From Hydrogenophilales bacterium 28-61-23 (GTDB taxonomy: Bacteria; Pseudomonadota; Gammaproteobacteria; Burkholderiales; Thiobacillaceae): a stretch of 64,000 nt of DNA. Under the pieces are notes generated by a model, which was not told the origin of the DNA, did no database searches, and saw only the letters and a list, made by a program, of their open reading frames with translations. The stretch's first letter is position 1; each line of letters begins with the position of its first letter. A program made the position numbers and the translations under genes. The stretch is taken from positions 62,001 through 126,000 of the forward strand of contig NCGJ01000003.1 in assembly GCA_002281555.1 (NCBI GenBank), written 5' to 3'. This document shows, in pieces, positions 8,699-17,434 of this stretch.

Positions 8699-10071
8699 CA
8701 ATCGGAGGAGATCGCAACTTCACCGCGCAAGCTGTGCGGCATGGCCTGGGTGATGCGCACATCGACCAGCTGGCCGATCATCTGTCCGAACCGATGCGCC
8801 GGAACCGAGAAATTGACCACCCGGTTGTTGTCGGTGCGGCCGGCCAGCTCGTTGGCATCTTTCTTGGACGGCCCCTCGACCAGCACTTTCTGCACGCTGC
8901 CGACCATGCCGGCGCTGATCGCCGCGCCCAGTTCGTTGAGACGGGCTTGCAGGCGATACAGGCGTTTGAGTTTCACCTCCTGCGGCGTGTCGTCCACCAT
9001 GCTGGCGGCCGGCGTGCCAGGACGGGCGCTGTAGACAAAGCTGAACGAGTAATCGAAGCCGACATCGTCGATCAGCTTCATCGTGGCCTCGAAATCCTCT
9101 TCGGTCTCGCCCGGGAAGCCGACGATGAAATCGCTGGCCAGGCAGATGTCCGGCCGCGCGGCTTTCAGCTTGCGCACGATGGACTTGTATTCCAGCGCCG
9201 AATAGCCGCGCTTCATCGCGGCGAGAATCCGGTCTGAACCGGATTGCACCGGCAGATGCAGATGCGAAACCAGCTTCGGCAGACGCGCGTGGACATCGAT
9301 CAGACGCTGGGTGAATTCGCGCGGATGCGAGGTGGTGTAGCGCAAGCGCTCGATACCGGGGATTTCAGCGACCAGTTCCAGCAGCAGGGCGAAATCGGCA
9401 ATTTCTCCATCGCTCATCATGCCGCCAGTCATTGCGCCACGATAGGCATTCACATTCTGGCCGAGCAAAGAGACTTCTTTCACGCCTTGCGCGGCCAGTC
9501 CGGCGACTTCCGCCAGCACATCGTCGAGCGGGCGCGAGACTTCCTCGCCACGGGTGTAAGGCACCACGCAGAACGTGCAGTACTTGCTGCAGCCTTCCAT
9601 GATCGACACGAAAGCGGTCGCGCCCTCGACCCGCGCCGGCGGCAGGTGGTCGAATTTTTCGATTTCCGGGAACGAGATATCGACCTGCGGACGCCCTGAA
9701 GCGCGCCGCTTTTCCATCATCTGCGGCAAGCGATGCAGGGTCTGCGGCCCGAACACGATATCGACGTAAGGCGCGCGCTGAACGATGGCCGCGCCTTCCT
9801 GGCTGGCGACGCAACCGCCGACGCCGATGATCAGATTGGGATTCTTCAGCTTCAGATGGCGCACCATGCCGAGGTCGGTGAACACCTTTTCCTGGGCTTT
9901 TTCGCGCACCGAACAGGTATTGAACAGGATGACATCCGCGTCTTCCGGCTTGTCGGTCTGTTCATAGCCCTCGCCCTCGACACCGGATAACGCCAGTACG
10001 TCGGCCATCTTGTCCGAGTCGTACTCGTTCATCTGGCAACCAAAGGTGCGGATGAATACTTTGCGGGTCAT
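8698..10071 (-). CDS. miaB: tRNA-2-methylthio-N6-dimethylallyladenosine synthase MiaB
   Basis: A radical-SAM methylthiotransferase that modifies A37 of tRNAs reading codons that start with U. It carries two Fe-S clusters: the N-terminal domain begins [13 protein letters not shown] with Cys12, and the radical-SAM site is CSKYCTFC at about residues 160-167, followed by VPYTRG. A C-terminal TRAM domain (KVLVEG to the end) completes the 457-residue protein. It heads the miaB-ybeZ-ybeY-corC operon, and a tRNA-Met gene lies immediately upstream on the same strand. Confidence 0.97.
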   Translation of the reverse strand: MTRKVFIRTFGCQMNEYDSDKMADVLALSGVEGEGYEQTDKPEDADVILFNTCSVREKAQEKVFTDLGMVRHLKLKNPNLIIGVGGCVASQEGAAIVQRAPYVDIVFGPQTLHRLPQMMEKRRASGRPQVDISFPEIEKFDHLPPARVEGATAFVSIMEGCSKYCTFCVVPYTRGEEVSRPLDDVLAEVAGLAAQGVKEVSLLGQNVNAYRGAMTGGMMSDGEIADFALLLELVAEIPGIERLRYTTSHPREFTQRLIDVHARLPKLVSHLHLPVQSGSDRILAAMKRGYSALEYKSIVRKLKAARPDICLASDFIVGFPGETEEDFEATMKLIDDVGFDYSFSFVYSARPGTPAASMVDDTPQEVKLKRLYRLQARLNELGAAISAGMVGSVQKVLVEGPSKKDANELAGRTDNNRVVNFSVPAHRFGQMIGQLVDVRITQAMPHSLRGEVAISSD

Positions 10072-10101
10072 GCTGGATTGGGCGGGGGAGAGAAACCGGT
10101 G

Positions 10102-10178
10102 TGGTGGTGATGGGCGGAGTCGAACCGCCGACCTGTGGGTTATGAATCCACCGCTCTAACCATCTGAGCTACATCACC
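10102..10178 (-). tRNA. tRNA-Met (anticodon CAT), CCA encoded
   Basis: Read on the minus strand, the 77 bases fold as a cloverleaf. The acceptor GGTGATG pairs with CATCACC over seven bases, the D-stem is GCTC/GAGC, the anticodon loop is TTCATAA, the T-arm is GGCGG TTCGACT CCGCC, and A73 is followed by an encoded CCA. The anticodon stem closes with an A-C mismatch next to the loop. The acceptor does not have the unpaired first base of an initiator tRNA, so this is an elongator-type tRNA-Met. A tRNA-Ile whose C34 is modified to lysidine also has the CAT anticodon and is not fully excluded. Confidence 0.93.
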
Positions 10179-10248
10179 ACGGCAGAAATGAGGCGCGGAT
10201 TATCGTGATCGCGGCGCCCCGCCATGGCCTGGCGACAAGCTTGCCGAA

Positions 10249-11010
10249 TCAAGGCAGGCGGATGCTGGCCGACTGTCCCGCGTACATATTCGCGCTACGC
10301 GGCAGCGCGACTTCCAGCGTGTAGCGACGCTCGGCGCCGAGCGAGACGGCCTGGACTCTGCCTTTCAGATTGGCGTCGGCCACCGAAACCTCGACCACAC
10401 CGCCCAGTACCACGCGGGCGGCTTGCGCTGCATCGATCGAACTCCGCGCGACCAGTTCGTCCGCGCGAGCGACCGTGAACACCGCGGTCGGCGCGCACTG
10501 GCTCGCGATGACCAGACCGGGTTCGCCCTGACGAGACAAGATCAAAGCGTCGAACGGCGCGTGCAATTCGGACTCGGCCAACAGACGACGCGTCCGTTCC
10601 ACGCGCGCCTGCGCGGCGGCCAGGCCGGCGTTGGCGCGGGCGAAGCGCAACTTGGCCGCGTCCAACTCGGTGGTCGACGCCACCGTGCGCGCATAGAGCT
10701 CCCGCACACGATCCAGATCGCGCTGGGCATCGGCGTGTTCCTCGGCTAGCCGGTCCATATCGGCGCGCGCTTCAGCCACGCTCGCCTTGAACAAGGTGGG
10801 CTCCAGGCTGGCCAACAGTTCGCCTTTCTTGACGGCCTGACCGGCCTGCCCGGAGACGCTCGCCAGCACGCCGGAAACGGGCAGAGTAAGCACGACACGG
10901 CCAGACCAATCGAGCACGGCGGGATATTCCGCCGCCCACGCAAAGCTCGCCGCGAGGGAGAGCGCAAACGCCGCCATCAGCCGACATGACGCAATCTTCT
11001 TTTCAATCAT
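10249..11010 (-). CDS. HlyD/RND-type periplasmic adaptor protein
   Basis: A short (253-residue) membrane-fusion protein. It has a signal peptide (MAAFALSLAASFAWA, about residues 12-26), a split biotinyl-lipoyl domain (first half around VSGVLASVSGQAGQAVKKGELLA, second half around ELHAPFDALI) and an alpha-helical hairpin of about 80 residues between them. The hairpin is short and the C-terminal membrane-proximal domain is small. It overlaps the TolC-type gene by four bases (ATGA), so the two proteins probably form a conduit together. No inner membrane permease is encoded nearby, so the substrate and the energising partner are unknown. Confidence 0.85.
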   Translation of the reverse strand: MIEKKIASCRLMAAFALSLAASFAWAAEYPAVLDWSGRVVLTLPVSGVLASVSGQAGQAVKKGELLASLEPTLFKASVAEARADMDRLAEEHADAQRDLDRVRELYARTVASTTELDAAKLRFARANAGLAAAQARVERTRRLLAESELHAPFDALILSRQGEPGLVIASQCAPTAVFTVARADELVARSSIDAAQAARVVLGGVVEVSVADANLKGRVQAVSLGAERRYTLEVALPRSANMYAGQSASIRLP

Positions 11011-12347
11011 TTTTTATCTTCCGCTTTCGTCTGGCTCATCAGACTCGCCCACTGTTGTTGTCCGCCCAGCAGCGCCTCCAGACGCGCCCAGGCCAAGGCC
11101 AGGCGATATTCAATGGCGCGCCGGTTCAATTGCGCGTACTGCGTTTCGGCCATGCTGCCGCCCAGGTTGGTCTTCAATTCCATTTCATATTCGGCGCGCG
11201 CCTTGTCGAGCGATTGGTCGCGGTAGATCGCGTTCATCCTGGCATTCTGGCGCGCGGTTTCCCGCAAGTACTGGATTTCTTCCCTTAGCGCGAGCACAGA
11301 CTGACTTAAATCCATGGCCAGCTTGTCGTGTTGCGCCTGCAGTTCGTGGAAGCGCGCCTGTTCGCGGCCCAGACGGGCATCGGTTCGCCCGCCCTGCCAG
11401 ATCGGCCAAAGCAGGTTAAAGCCGGCGCGCAACTCGTCCCGGGTCAGCGCGTCTCGAGTCCAGGCGGCGGCCTCCGCCTCGAACTCGACGCTGGGGCGGT
11501 TGTCGGCCCGAACGCCACTCAAGCGCTGAGCCGCCGCCGCAAGCAACTTCTTTTGAGCGGCAAGGCGTGGATTGGCGGCCTCGACCTTGGCCAGCAATTC
11601 TTCGAATTCGGGCAATGCGCGCTCGTTGTCCGGCAATTTCGGATCGACCAGATCGTCCAGCACCATCGCGCTTTGCCCGACCTTGCCCGGCATATTCATG
11701 GCCGCGCCCAGCGCCATCCGCTTTTCACGCAGCCCGCGACGCACGTCATTGCGACGCGCTTGCGCATCGAAGTAGCGCGCCTCCAACTCGCTCAACTCCC
11801 ATTGCGCGAGCTGCCCCAGAGCCAGGCGATCTTTCGCGTTATCCCAGCTGACATAGGCGACAGCCTGCGCCTCGGTATCGGCGGCATCCTGCATGTCGGC
11901 CAGCAACACATCGAAGTAGCGCGCCATCAGACTGATACGGCGCTGCGCGCGGGCATCCAGCAATTGGAGTCCGCGCGCTTCCCGCTCCTGATCCGCGGCG
12001 AGCGTAGCGGATTGCCGGCGCCCGAAGTCCAGCAAGGTCTTGCGCGCGTTGAGTTTGACTTGATTGTCCGGGTGGAAACGGTCGTTGTAGGCCTGGTTGC
12101 GGCCACTGCGCAGCGTGGCGTCCAGAGTCAGGCGAAAGTCATTCAGACTTTGCGCCAACTGCGCTTCGGCTTGCGCGATTTCATCCTGGGCGCGCGCCAG
12201 CTCCAGGTCGGGATGGGCCGAATCGGCGCGCGCCAACACCGCGTCCAAAGTCAGCGGCGCCGCAAGCGGCGCCGAAGACAGCGCCAGAAATGCACACACC
12301 CGCGCGCCAGTTCCGATGACCGCCCAGCCGAACGCGCCGACCATCAT
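11007..12347 (-). CDS. TolC-type outer membrane efflux protein
   Basis: A trimeric outer membrane channel of the TolC family, 446 residues, with a signal peptide (VCAFLALSSAPLAA) and two long coiled-coil segments typical of the duplicated TolC fold (about residues 35-215 and 225-435). The family-typical N-terminal LTLDAVLARADSAHPDL and the C-terminal helix with MAETQYAQLNRRAIEYRLALA are both visible. Its ATG overlaps the stop of the upstream thioredoxin-fold gene by four bases, and its own stop overlaps the adaptor start, so the four genes 13317-10249 look like one transcription unit. Confidence 0.88.
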   Translation of the reverse strand: MMVGAFGWAVIGTGARVCAFLALSSAPLAAPLTLDAVLARADSAHPDLELARAQDEIAQAEAQLAQSLNDFRLTLDATLRSGRNQAYNDRFHPDNQVKLNARKTLLDFGRRQSATLAADQEREARGLQLLDARAQRRISLMARYFDVLLADMQDAADTEAQAVAYVSWDNAKDRLALGQLAQWELSELEARYFDAQARRNDVRRGLREKRMALGAAMNMPGKVGQSAMVLDDLVDPKLPDNERALPEFEELLAKVEAANPRLAAQKKLLAAAAQRLSGVRADNRPSVEFEAEAAAWTRDALTRDELRAGFNLLWPIWQGGRTDARLGREQARFHELQAQHDKLAMDLSQSVLALREEIQYLRETARQNARMNAIYRDQSLDKARAEYEMELKTNLGGSMAETQYAQLNRRAIEYRLALAWARLEALLGGQQQWASLMSQTKAEDKK

Positions 12348-12856
12348 GGGGTGCCGGCCTGGCGCTTATAAACGTTGAAAGGCAGGGTTTTATAGGCGCC
12401 CTCGACGACATAGCGGCCAAGCAGAAGGAACTCCTCCGCCGTCTGCGTGGTTCCGGTATATCGGGTCGCCACATTGCCATCCAGATCGAAGAAGACGAAT
12501 GTCGGCGTTGCGCGGGCGCGGTGTTCCAGGGCAAACGCCTTCTCTACGGTGTCCTTGCCCTGGAAATCGACCATCGGCGTATCGCCCTTCACATCCACCG
12601 GATAAATCAGAAAATGTTTGCGGAAATAATCCTGCACGGCGCTCTGATTCAGGATATTGGCTTTCATGCGCGAGCAGAACGGGCAGTCTTCCATTTCGAA
12701 CATGACCAGCACGCCCTGCTTTCCTTCAGACTTGGCGGTAGCGAGTTCATCCCTGAAATCGCCCATTTTCGACATGAAGAAATGCGCGTGCGGATCGCGG
12801 ATTTCCGCCATCGAAGGCAGGGCCAGGCAAGCAACGACAAGCATCAACCAACGCAT
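12344..12856 (-). CDS. Exported thioredoxin-fold protein (CPFC), SoxW-like
   Basis: A 170-residue thioredoxin-fold protein with an N-terminal signal sequence (LMLVVACLALPSMA). The redox motif is CPFC in FEMEDCPFCSRMKANIL, and the cis-proline loop is ATPTF. The pattern resembles SoxW and related periplasmic thiol proteins that keep partner cysteines reduced, rather than DsbA. It is followed with a four-base overlap by the TolC-type gene and preceded by a second thioredoxin-like gene, so a redox role connected with the export pair is plausible but unproven. SoxW is a similarity, not a proven assignment, because no other sox genes are present. Confidence 0.82.
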   Translation of the reverse strand: MRWLMLVVACLALPSMAEIRDPHAHFFMSKMGDFRDELATAKSEGKQGVLVMFEMEDCPFCSRMKANILNQSAVQDYFRKHFLIYPVDVKGDTPMVDFQGKDTVEKAFALEHRARATPTFVFFDLDGNVATRYTGTTQTAEEFLLLGRYVVEGAYKTLPFNVYKRQAGTP

Positions 12857-12867
12857 CGCGAACTCCT

Positions 12868-13317
12868 TTATTTCTTGACCTGGATATAGCGTTCGACCGC
12901 CTCTCGTGTCAGCGCCCCGACGTTGTAAGCAACAATCTTGCCTTGCGGGTTGTAAAGATACGTCGTCGGCAAACCGGAGATCGTACCGACCTGAGCCGCC
13001 ATTTTCATGTCACCCAGGACAATCGGATAAGTGACCATCATCTGCTCGGTGTACTGCAACACCTCTTTAGGGTCCCGATAATCCATCGCCACCCCCAGCA
13101 CGACCAAATTGTTTTTCTTGCTTTCGTGTAGCGCAACCAGGTCGGGAATTTCCTCCAGACAAGGCGGACACCAGGTCGCCCAGAAATTGACCAGCACCCA
13201 CTTGCCTTTGTATTTCGACAGTGAATGCGTCTTTCCATTGCTATCGACCAGGCTGAAGGCCTGGGCGGGCAAGCTGGCCAGCGCGAGAGCGGCCGTTAAA
13301 AACAGGTATCTGATCAT
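12868..13317 (-). CDS. TlpA/ResA-like periplasmic thioredoxin (CPPC)
   Basis: A 149-residue exported TlpA-family disulfide reductase. The signal peptide is LFLTAALALASLPAQA, the active-site motif is ATWCPPCLEEIP, and the cis-proline motif is GLPTTYLY. Proteins of this kind transfer electrons to c-type cytochrome apoproteins or other periplasmic thiols. Eleven bases separate it from the second thioredoxin-fold gene. It is the first gene of the unit leading to the TolC and adaptor genes. Confidence 0.88.
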   Translation of the reverse strand: MIRYLFLTAALALASLPAQAFSLVDSNGKTHSLSKYKGKWVLVNFWATWCPPCLEEIPDLVALHESKKNNLVVLGVAMDYRDPKEVLQYTEQMMVTYPIVLGDMKMAAQVGTISGLPTTYLYNPQGKIVAYNVGALTREAVERYIQVKK

Positions 13318-13467
13318 GAGGGTCCCGCAGAAAATTATTTGTTAAAGGAGTCGACTGGCCGCAAGAAGTTCAGCAATCGACCAATTCTTCATTACGCGCA
13401 GCACCCGCCGACCCCATGAATGGAGTCGATGCCATGCAAGCTGATAATACGAAACCGGGAAAAGCCT

Positions 13468-13496
13468 TTCGCGGCAATTTTTGAGAAAGGTAGAAT
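13468..13496 (+). promoter_or_regulatory. Candidate sigma-70 promoter for the 13522 gene
   Basis: A good -10 box TAGAAT (13491-13496) is preceded at 17 bases by TTTCGC (13468-13473), a weak -35. Transcription would start near 13503, between this box and the ATG at 13522, which supports 13522 over the earlier in-frame ATG at 13495. Confidence 0.4.
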
Positions 13497-13521
13497 GCCG
13501 CAAAATCGACAAGGCAACCTA

Positions 13522-15105
13522 ATGCTACCCAGATACGAACTGCCACTCCGCGAGTCGGGCCGCACTTTAAACTTGGAGACGAAGCCCAAGCAAGTTGACG
13601 CCTGGATCACACGCTTGCCACTGTCCAATCCGGTCGAAGCGGCGGAAGCCATGGCCGACTACCTGACCACGCTGAATCGTGTCGACCTCGCGCAAGATGC
13701 GCGCGCAAAAATCGTCGAACGCCTGACCCCCCTGGTAGAAGAAATCGTTGCATCGCTCTACGAACAATACGGGTCGGTACCGCTGCCGCTCCTGCCCAAA
13801 CAGCAACGCAATGCCGACCTGGCAAGACGATTGCTCCGTGAACTGGCCGACAGCTACAAAACACTGCTGATCGACTGGCTGAAACGACGATTCCATCTGT
13901 TTGGCGGCAATCCCGTCTCGCTGTATCTGCAACGCATCCTGCTTGCCCTGCAGGCCATCCTCGAAATCTGCTTTGAAACCCATGACCCGGTGCCCGAGGG
14001 GGTCTGGGTCGATCTGCACCAGACCTACAACTACGCGCTGCGCAGCGGTTTCAGGGAAGCGATCCCGGAAGGCGGCGGCAAGATGCTGTCCATCGAGCAG
14101 ATATACAAATCCACCTTGCTGATGGCGATGGCCGACCCCTATCGTTTTCCGCAGGCCGAGTTGCCGTGGGCCAAGGACATCATCAGCCGCTTCTCGAATC
14201 TGGCCACGATTTTTCCGGCGGAAGACACCATTAAAGGACAGGCCGGCCTGTTTGTGGTCGAGGTCAATACCGACAGCGCGCCGACCCCCATCGCGCGCGA
14301 TGCGCATCCGATGAACCCGCGCTGGGATCTGTTGCTCAACACGACGGAATTGGCCAAGCATCTGGCGCTGATTTCCAGCCACCTCAAGAGCCAGGAATCC
14401 CCGGACAAAATCGGCTTGCCGGATATTGCGCGCGACCCCGCGTACCCGACCATGTTGCGTCGCCTCAAATTGAACTGGGGCGCATCGCTGCAACGCAAAT
14501 CGCAGCGCCGACGCCAGCCGAACGGACGCGAATTCGAGATCAGCTTCGGGCTCAAATCGGTGCACCAACTACTGACGCCGGCCACATCGCACGAAACCAT
14601 ACACTACGGAATCGGCGGCAATGAGGCGCAACCCATAGTCGTGCGCTGCAAAACGGTCAATGACAGCATGGGCGGCCTTGCGCTGATCAAGAGCGGCAGC
14701 ACCGCAATCCAGATCCGTGTCGGCGATGTGGTGGGCATCAGACAAGAAAAAGCCGACTGGGGCGTCGGCCTGGTTCGCTGGTTCCGCGTTCCCGCGCAGG
14801 GCGAGATGTTCTTTGGCATCCAGCTGCTTGCGCCGCAAGCGTTAATCGTCCAGGTCAAACGCAAGGATAACGGTCGCCAGTGGTCCGGTTTGCTTTTGCA
14901 TCCGAATCCCAACTCCAAACAGGCGCCGATGCTGCTCGCCCAACCGGGCTGCTTCGTGCCTGACATTTCGGCGGAAATTCATACGCCGAAGGGAAATCAA
15001 CTGGTGCAAATCGAAAAACGTGTCGAATCGACGCCGAGTATCGAAATATTCCGCTTTCAGATGCACGCCACCGGCAAAGCGACATCAGCCAACCCTCAGA
15101 TCTGA
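13522..15105 (+). CDS. Conserved protein of unknown function, possibly with a PilZ-like C-terminal domain
   Basis: A 527-residue cytoplasmic protein without a signal peptide or membrane segment. The ATG at 13522 has AAGG at suitable spacing and begins MLPRYELPLRES; an in-frame ATG at 13495 overlaps a likely -10 box. The first 330 residues are alpha-helical, with a helical bundle around LLPKQQRNADLARRLLRELADSYK and WVDLHQTYNYAL. The last 180 residues are beta-rich: DSMGGLALI, IRVGDVVGIR and WGVGLVRWFRV follow one another as in PilZ c-di-GMP-binding barrels, although the RxxxR motif is not evident. The gene is convergent with the motD end, five bases away. A c-di-GMP link to motility is inference. 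Confidence 0.75.
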   Translation: MLPRYELPLRESGRTLNLETKPKQVDAWITRLPLSNPVEAAEAMADYLTTLNRVDLAQDARAKIVERLTPLVEEIVASLYEQYGSVPLPLLPKQQRNADLARRLLRELADSYKTLLIDWLKRRFHLFGGNPVSLYLQRILLALQAILEICFETHDPVPEGVWVDLHQTYNYALRSGFREAIPEGGGKMLSIEQIYKSTLLMAMADPYRFPQAELPWAKDIISRFSNLATIFPAEDTIKGQAGLFVVEVNTDSAPTPIARDAHPMNPRWDLLLNTTELAKHLALISSHLKSQESPDKIGLPDIARDPAYPTMLRRLKLNWGASLQRKSQRRRQPNGREFEISFGLKSVHQLLTPATSHETIHYGIGGNEAQPIVVRCKTVNDSMGGLALIKSGSTAIQIRVGDVVGIRQEKADWGVGLVRWFRVPAQGEMFFGIQLLAPQALIVQVKRKDNGRQWSGLLLHPNPNSKQAPMLLAQPGCFVPDISAEIHTPKGNQLVQIEKRVESTPSIEIFRFQMHATGKATSANPQI

Positions 15106-15109
15106 ACGC

Positions 15110-15940
15110 TCATCGAGCCCCAGCAGCGGGCGCGTTGCCACGCTGGCTAATCTGCCCATCGTCCTGCAGGGTTATTTCGCTCGTCACACCACCGGCCTCG
15201 TTCAGTATCAACACATTCACGCGTCGATTCCGGCTGCGGCCATCGGTCGTGGCATTCGTATCGATGGGCTTGTTGTCGGCATAGCCTATCGCCACCATGC
15301 GCGCGGCGGGCACGCCCTGCTCGGTAAAGAGGCGTACCACGCTGCCGGCGCGCGAGGATGACAGCTCCCAATTGGAGGGAAAATTGGGACTGCTGATCGG
15401 GATATTGTCGGTATGGCCTTCAACCTGGATAGCGCTATCGACCTCGGTCAACACCTGGGCTATCGCGGCCAGCGCTTCCGTCGATTGCGGCTGCAAAATG
15501 GCCTCGCCGCTTTTGAACAAGACGCTGGCATTGATTTCCACCGTGATCCCGCGCGGCGATTGCGTCACGCGCACCTGGCCGTTCTGAATCAGCGGCTGCA
15601 TGGCCTGCAACACATTCTTGGCCACTTTCTTCATGCGTTCGGTGCGTTTTTGGCTTTCCGGCGTCGGCGGCAGCTGCATGGCGGACTTGCCGATAGGCTG
15701 GCCAGTTCCGAGCAGAATTTCCGGATGCCGGGTATTTTGCTCGATTAGTTTCTCGGTGCTGGGCGTTTCTTTGAAGGCATTGATCAGTGAATCGGACATC
15801 ACCCGATACTTTCCTTCGTTCACCGAGGAGATGGCATACATGACCACGAAAAACGCGAACAGGAGCGTGATGAAATCGGCATAGGAAACCAGCCAACGCT
15901 CTAGATTCTCATGTTCTTCAGGTCGTTTTTTTCGGGCCAT
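15110..15940 (-). CDS. motD: Flagellar motor stator protein MotD (MotB family)
   Basis: The B-type stator subunit anchors the motor to peptidoglycan and contributes the proton-binding Asp. The single membrane segment contains SYADFITLLFAFFVVMYA near residues 19-36, with the essential Asp at about position 22. The OmpA-like peptidoglycan-binding domain (about 150-255) shows VEGHTDNIPI and ELSSSRAGSVVRLF. The paired gene just upstream is MotC, and the location behind fliA is characteristic of MotC/MotD sets in beta- and gammaproteobacteria. A second stator pair may exist elsewhere, as is common, but cannot be judged here. Confidence 0.94.
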   Translation of the reverse strand: MARKKRPEEHENLERWLVSYADFITLLFAFFVVMYAISSVNEGKYRVMSDSLINAFKETPSTEKLIEQNTRHPEILLGTGQPIGKSAMQLPPTPESQKRTERMKKVAKNVLQAMQPLIQNGQVRVTQSPRGITVEINASVLFKSGEAILQPQSTEALAAIAQVLTEVDSAIQVEGHTDNIPISSPNFPSNWELSSSRAGSVVRLFTEQGVPAARMVAIGYADNKPIDTNATTDGRSRNRRVNVLILNEAGGVTSEITLQDDGQISQRGNAPAAGAR

Positions 15941-15956
15941 GCGAACGGGTTCGTTG

Positions 15957-16703
15957 TCAGGACAAATAGCCCTGCAGCTTCGCCTCGATCACGCGCGGAT
16001 TTTCTCCGTTGGCAATCGAGACGATGCCCTGAATGAATAATTCCTTGTTCGCCACATGCCGTCCCACCCAGTAACGCAATTTGCCGGCCACCGGCAAAAA
16101 GAACAGGTTCGCCCCGCCTACACCATAAATCGTAGCGACAAAGGCGACGGCGATACCCGAGCCCAGCTTGGACGGATCGGACAAGTTCTCCATGACATGA
16201 ATCAAACCCATGACAGCGCCAAGGATGCCGATCGTGGGCGAGTATCCACCGGCGGCCAGCCAGACCTTGGCGGCTTCGATATGGTGCTGTTCATAGGCAT
16301 CCAGATCGAGTTCCAGGGTCTCGCGCAGCACTTCGGGTTCAGCACCATCGACCAGCATTTGCAGACCGCGCCGATGGAATAAATCGTGTTGCTCTTCGAT
16401 GAAGGGCTCAAGCGCGAGCAAGCCGCCACGACGCGCTTTCTGGCTCCAGTCGATGATCATCTCGAGCGTTTCCTGGCTGGCGATCCGGGGCGGTTGCAGC
16501 ACCCACTTGAGCATGCTCAGGCCATCCAGAAACACCTTCATGCTGCTTTGCAGCATGACCGCGCCCAAGGTGCCGCCGAGGACGATCATGAAAGCCGTGA
16601 ATTGGAGCAGCGAGCCGATACTCCCGCCCTCCAGGAACTGGCCCAGCAATATCGCAGCGAGGCTGAGGGCAATGCCGATGACGCTGATGATGTCCAGTTT
16701 CAA
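15957..16703 (-). CDS. motC: Flagellar motor stator protein MotC (MotA family)
   Basis: A four-helix inner membrane stator subunit, 248 residues, that couples proton flow to flagellar rotation. Hydrophobic segments are at about 5-22, 30-50, 148-170 and 180-200. The MotA signature GGYSPTIGILGAVMGLIHVM is intact and the charged cytoplasmic loop lies between segments two and three. Sixteen bases separate it from motD downstream and five from fliA upstream, so it is within the flagellar operon. Confidence 0.94.
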   Translation of the reverse strand: MKLDIISVIGIALSLAAILLGQFLEGGSIGSLLQFTAFMIVLGGTLGAVMLQSSMKVFLDGLSMLKWVLQPPRIASQETLEMIIDWSQKARRGGLLALEPFIEEQHDLFHRRGLQMLVDGAEPEVLRETLELDLDAYEQHHIEAAKVWLAAGGYSPTIGILGAVMGLIHVMENLSDPSKLGSGIAVAFVATIYGVGGANLFFLPVAGKLRYWVGRHVANKELFIQGIVSIANGENPRVIEAKLQGYLS

Positions 16704-16708
16704 GGGAC

Positions 16709-17434
16709 TTAATCCACGTTGGTTGACCAGTCACGCAAACGCCCACGCAATCGAGCAATTGCCTGGCCGTGCAACTGGCAGACGCGCGACTCGGAAACCC
16801 CGAGCACCGCGCCGATTTCCTTGAAATTCATATCCTGTTCGTAATACATGCCCATAAGCTGCATTTCTCGTTCAGGCAACACACTGACCGCCTTGGCCAA
16901 CGCCCCCTTGAAATGGCTGGAAGCCATGATGTCGAACGGCGCCTGATTCTGGCCATCGGCGAATCGCTCCAGAAAATCGTCGCCATCCGCGCCGTGCAAA
17001 TCTTCGTAATACACCAACTGAGCGCCGCGAGCATCGTTCAACAACTCGAAATAAGCCTGGATATCCAGACCCATTTCAGTCGCGATTTCCTGCTCGGAAG
17101 GGGGACGGTGGTGGCGCTGCTGAAGCGTATTGATGGTGTTTTCAATCTGGCGGCCCGCGCGCCGCACATTGCGCGTCGCCCAGTCGGCGTCACGCAACTC
17201 ATCCAGCATCGCGCCGCGTACGCGCTGAGTCGCATAGGTTTCGAAATTCGCGCCTTGATCGCAATCGAAACGGTCGATTGCATCGAGCAGGCCAAGTAGC
17301 CCGGCTTGAACCAGATCGTCCACTTCGACGCATGCCGGCAAGCGAGTCATCATGTGGTAAGCAATCCGCTTGACCATGGGTAAGTGCGCCTTGACCAAGG
17401 CTTCTTTATTGCTAACCTGCATTTCGCCAGCCAT
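16709..17434 (-). CDS. fliA: Flagellar sigma factor sigma-28 (FliA)
   Basis: Sigma-28 directs transcription of late flagellar, chemotaxis and motor genes. The ATG at 17434, inside the last codons of flhG, gives MAGEMQVSNKEALVK and a 241-residue protein of normal length. Region 2 is seen in LVQAGLLGLLDAIDRFD and the family signature FETYATQRVRGAMLDELR. Region 4 has the helix-turn-helix NFKEIGAVLGVSESRVCQL near the C-terminus. An in-frame ATG at 17422 is an alternative start. Confidence 0.96.
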   Translation of the reverse strand: MAGEMQVSNKEALVKAHLPMVKRIAYHMMTRLPACVEVDDLVQAGLLGLLDAIDRFDCDQGANFETYATQRVRGAMLDELRDADWATRNVRRAGRQIENTINTLQQRHHRPPSEQEIATEMGLDIQAYFELLNDARGAQLVYYEDLHGADGDDFLERFADGQNQAPFDIMASSHFKGALAKAVSVLPEREMQLMGMYYEQDMNFKEIGAVLGVSESRVCQLHGQAIARLRGRLRDWSTNVD

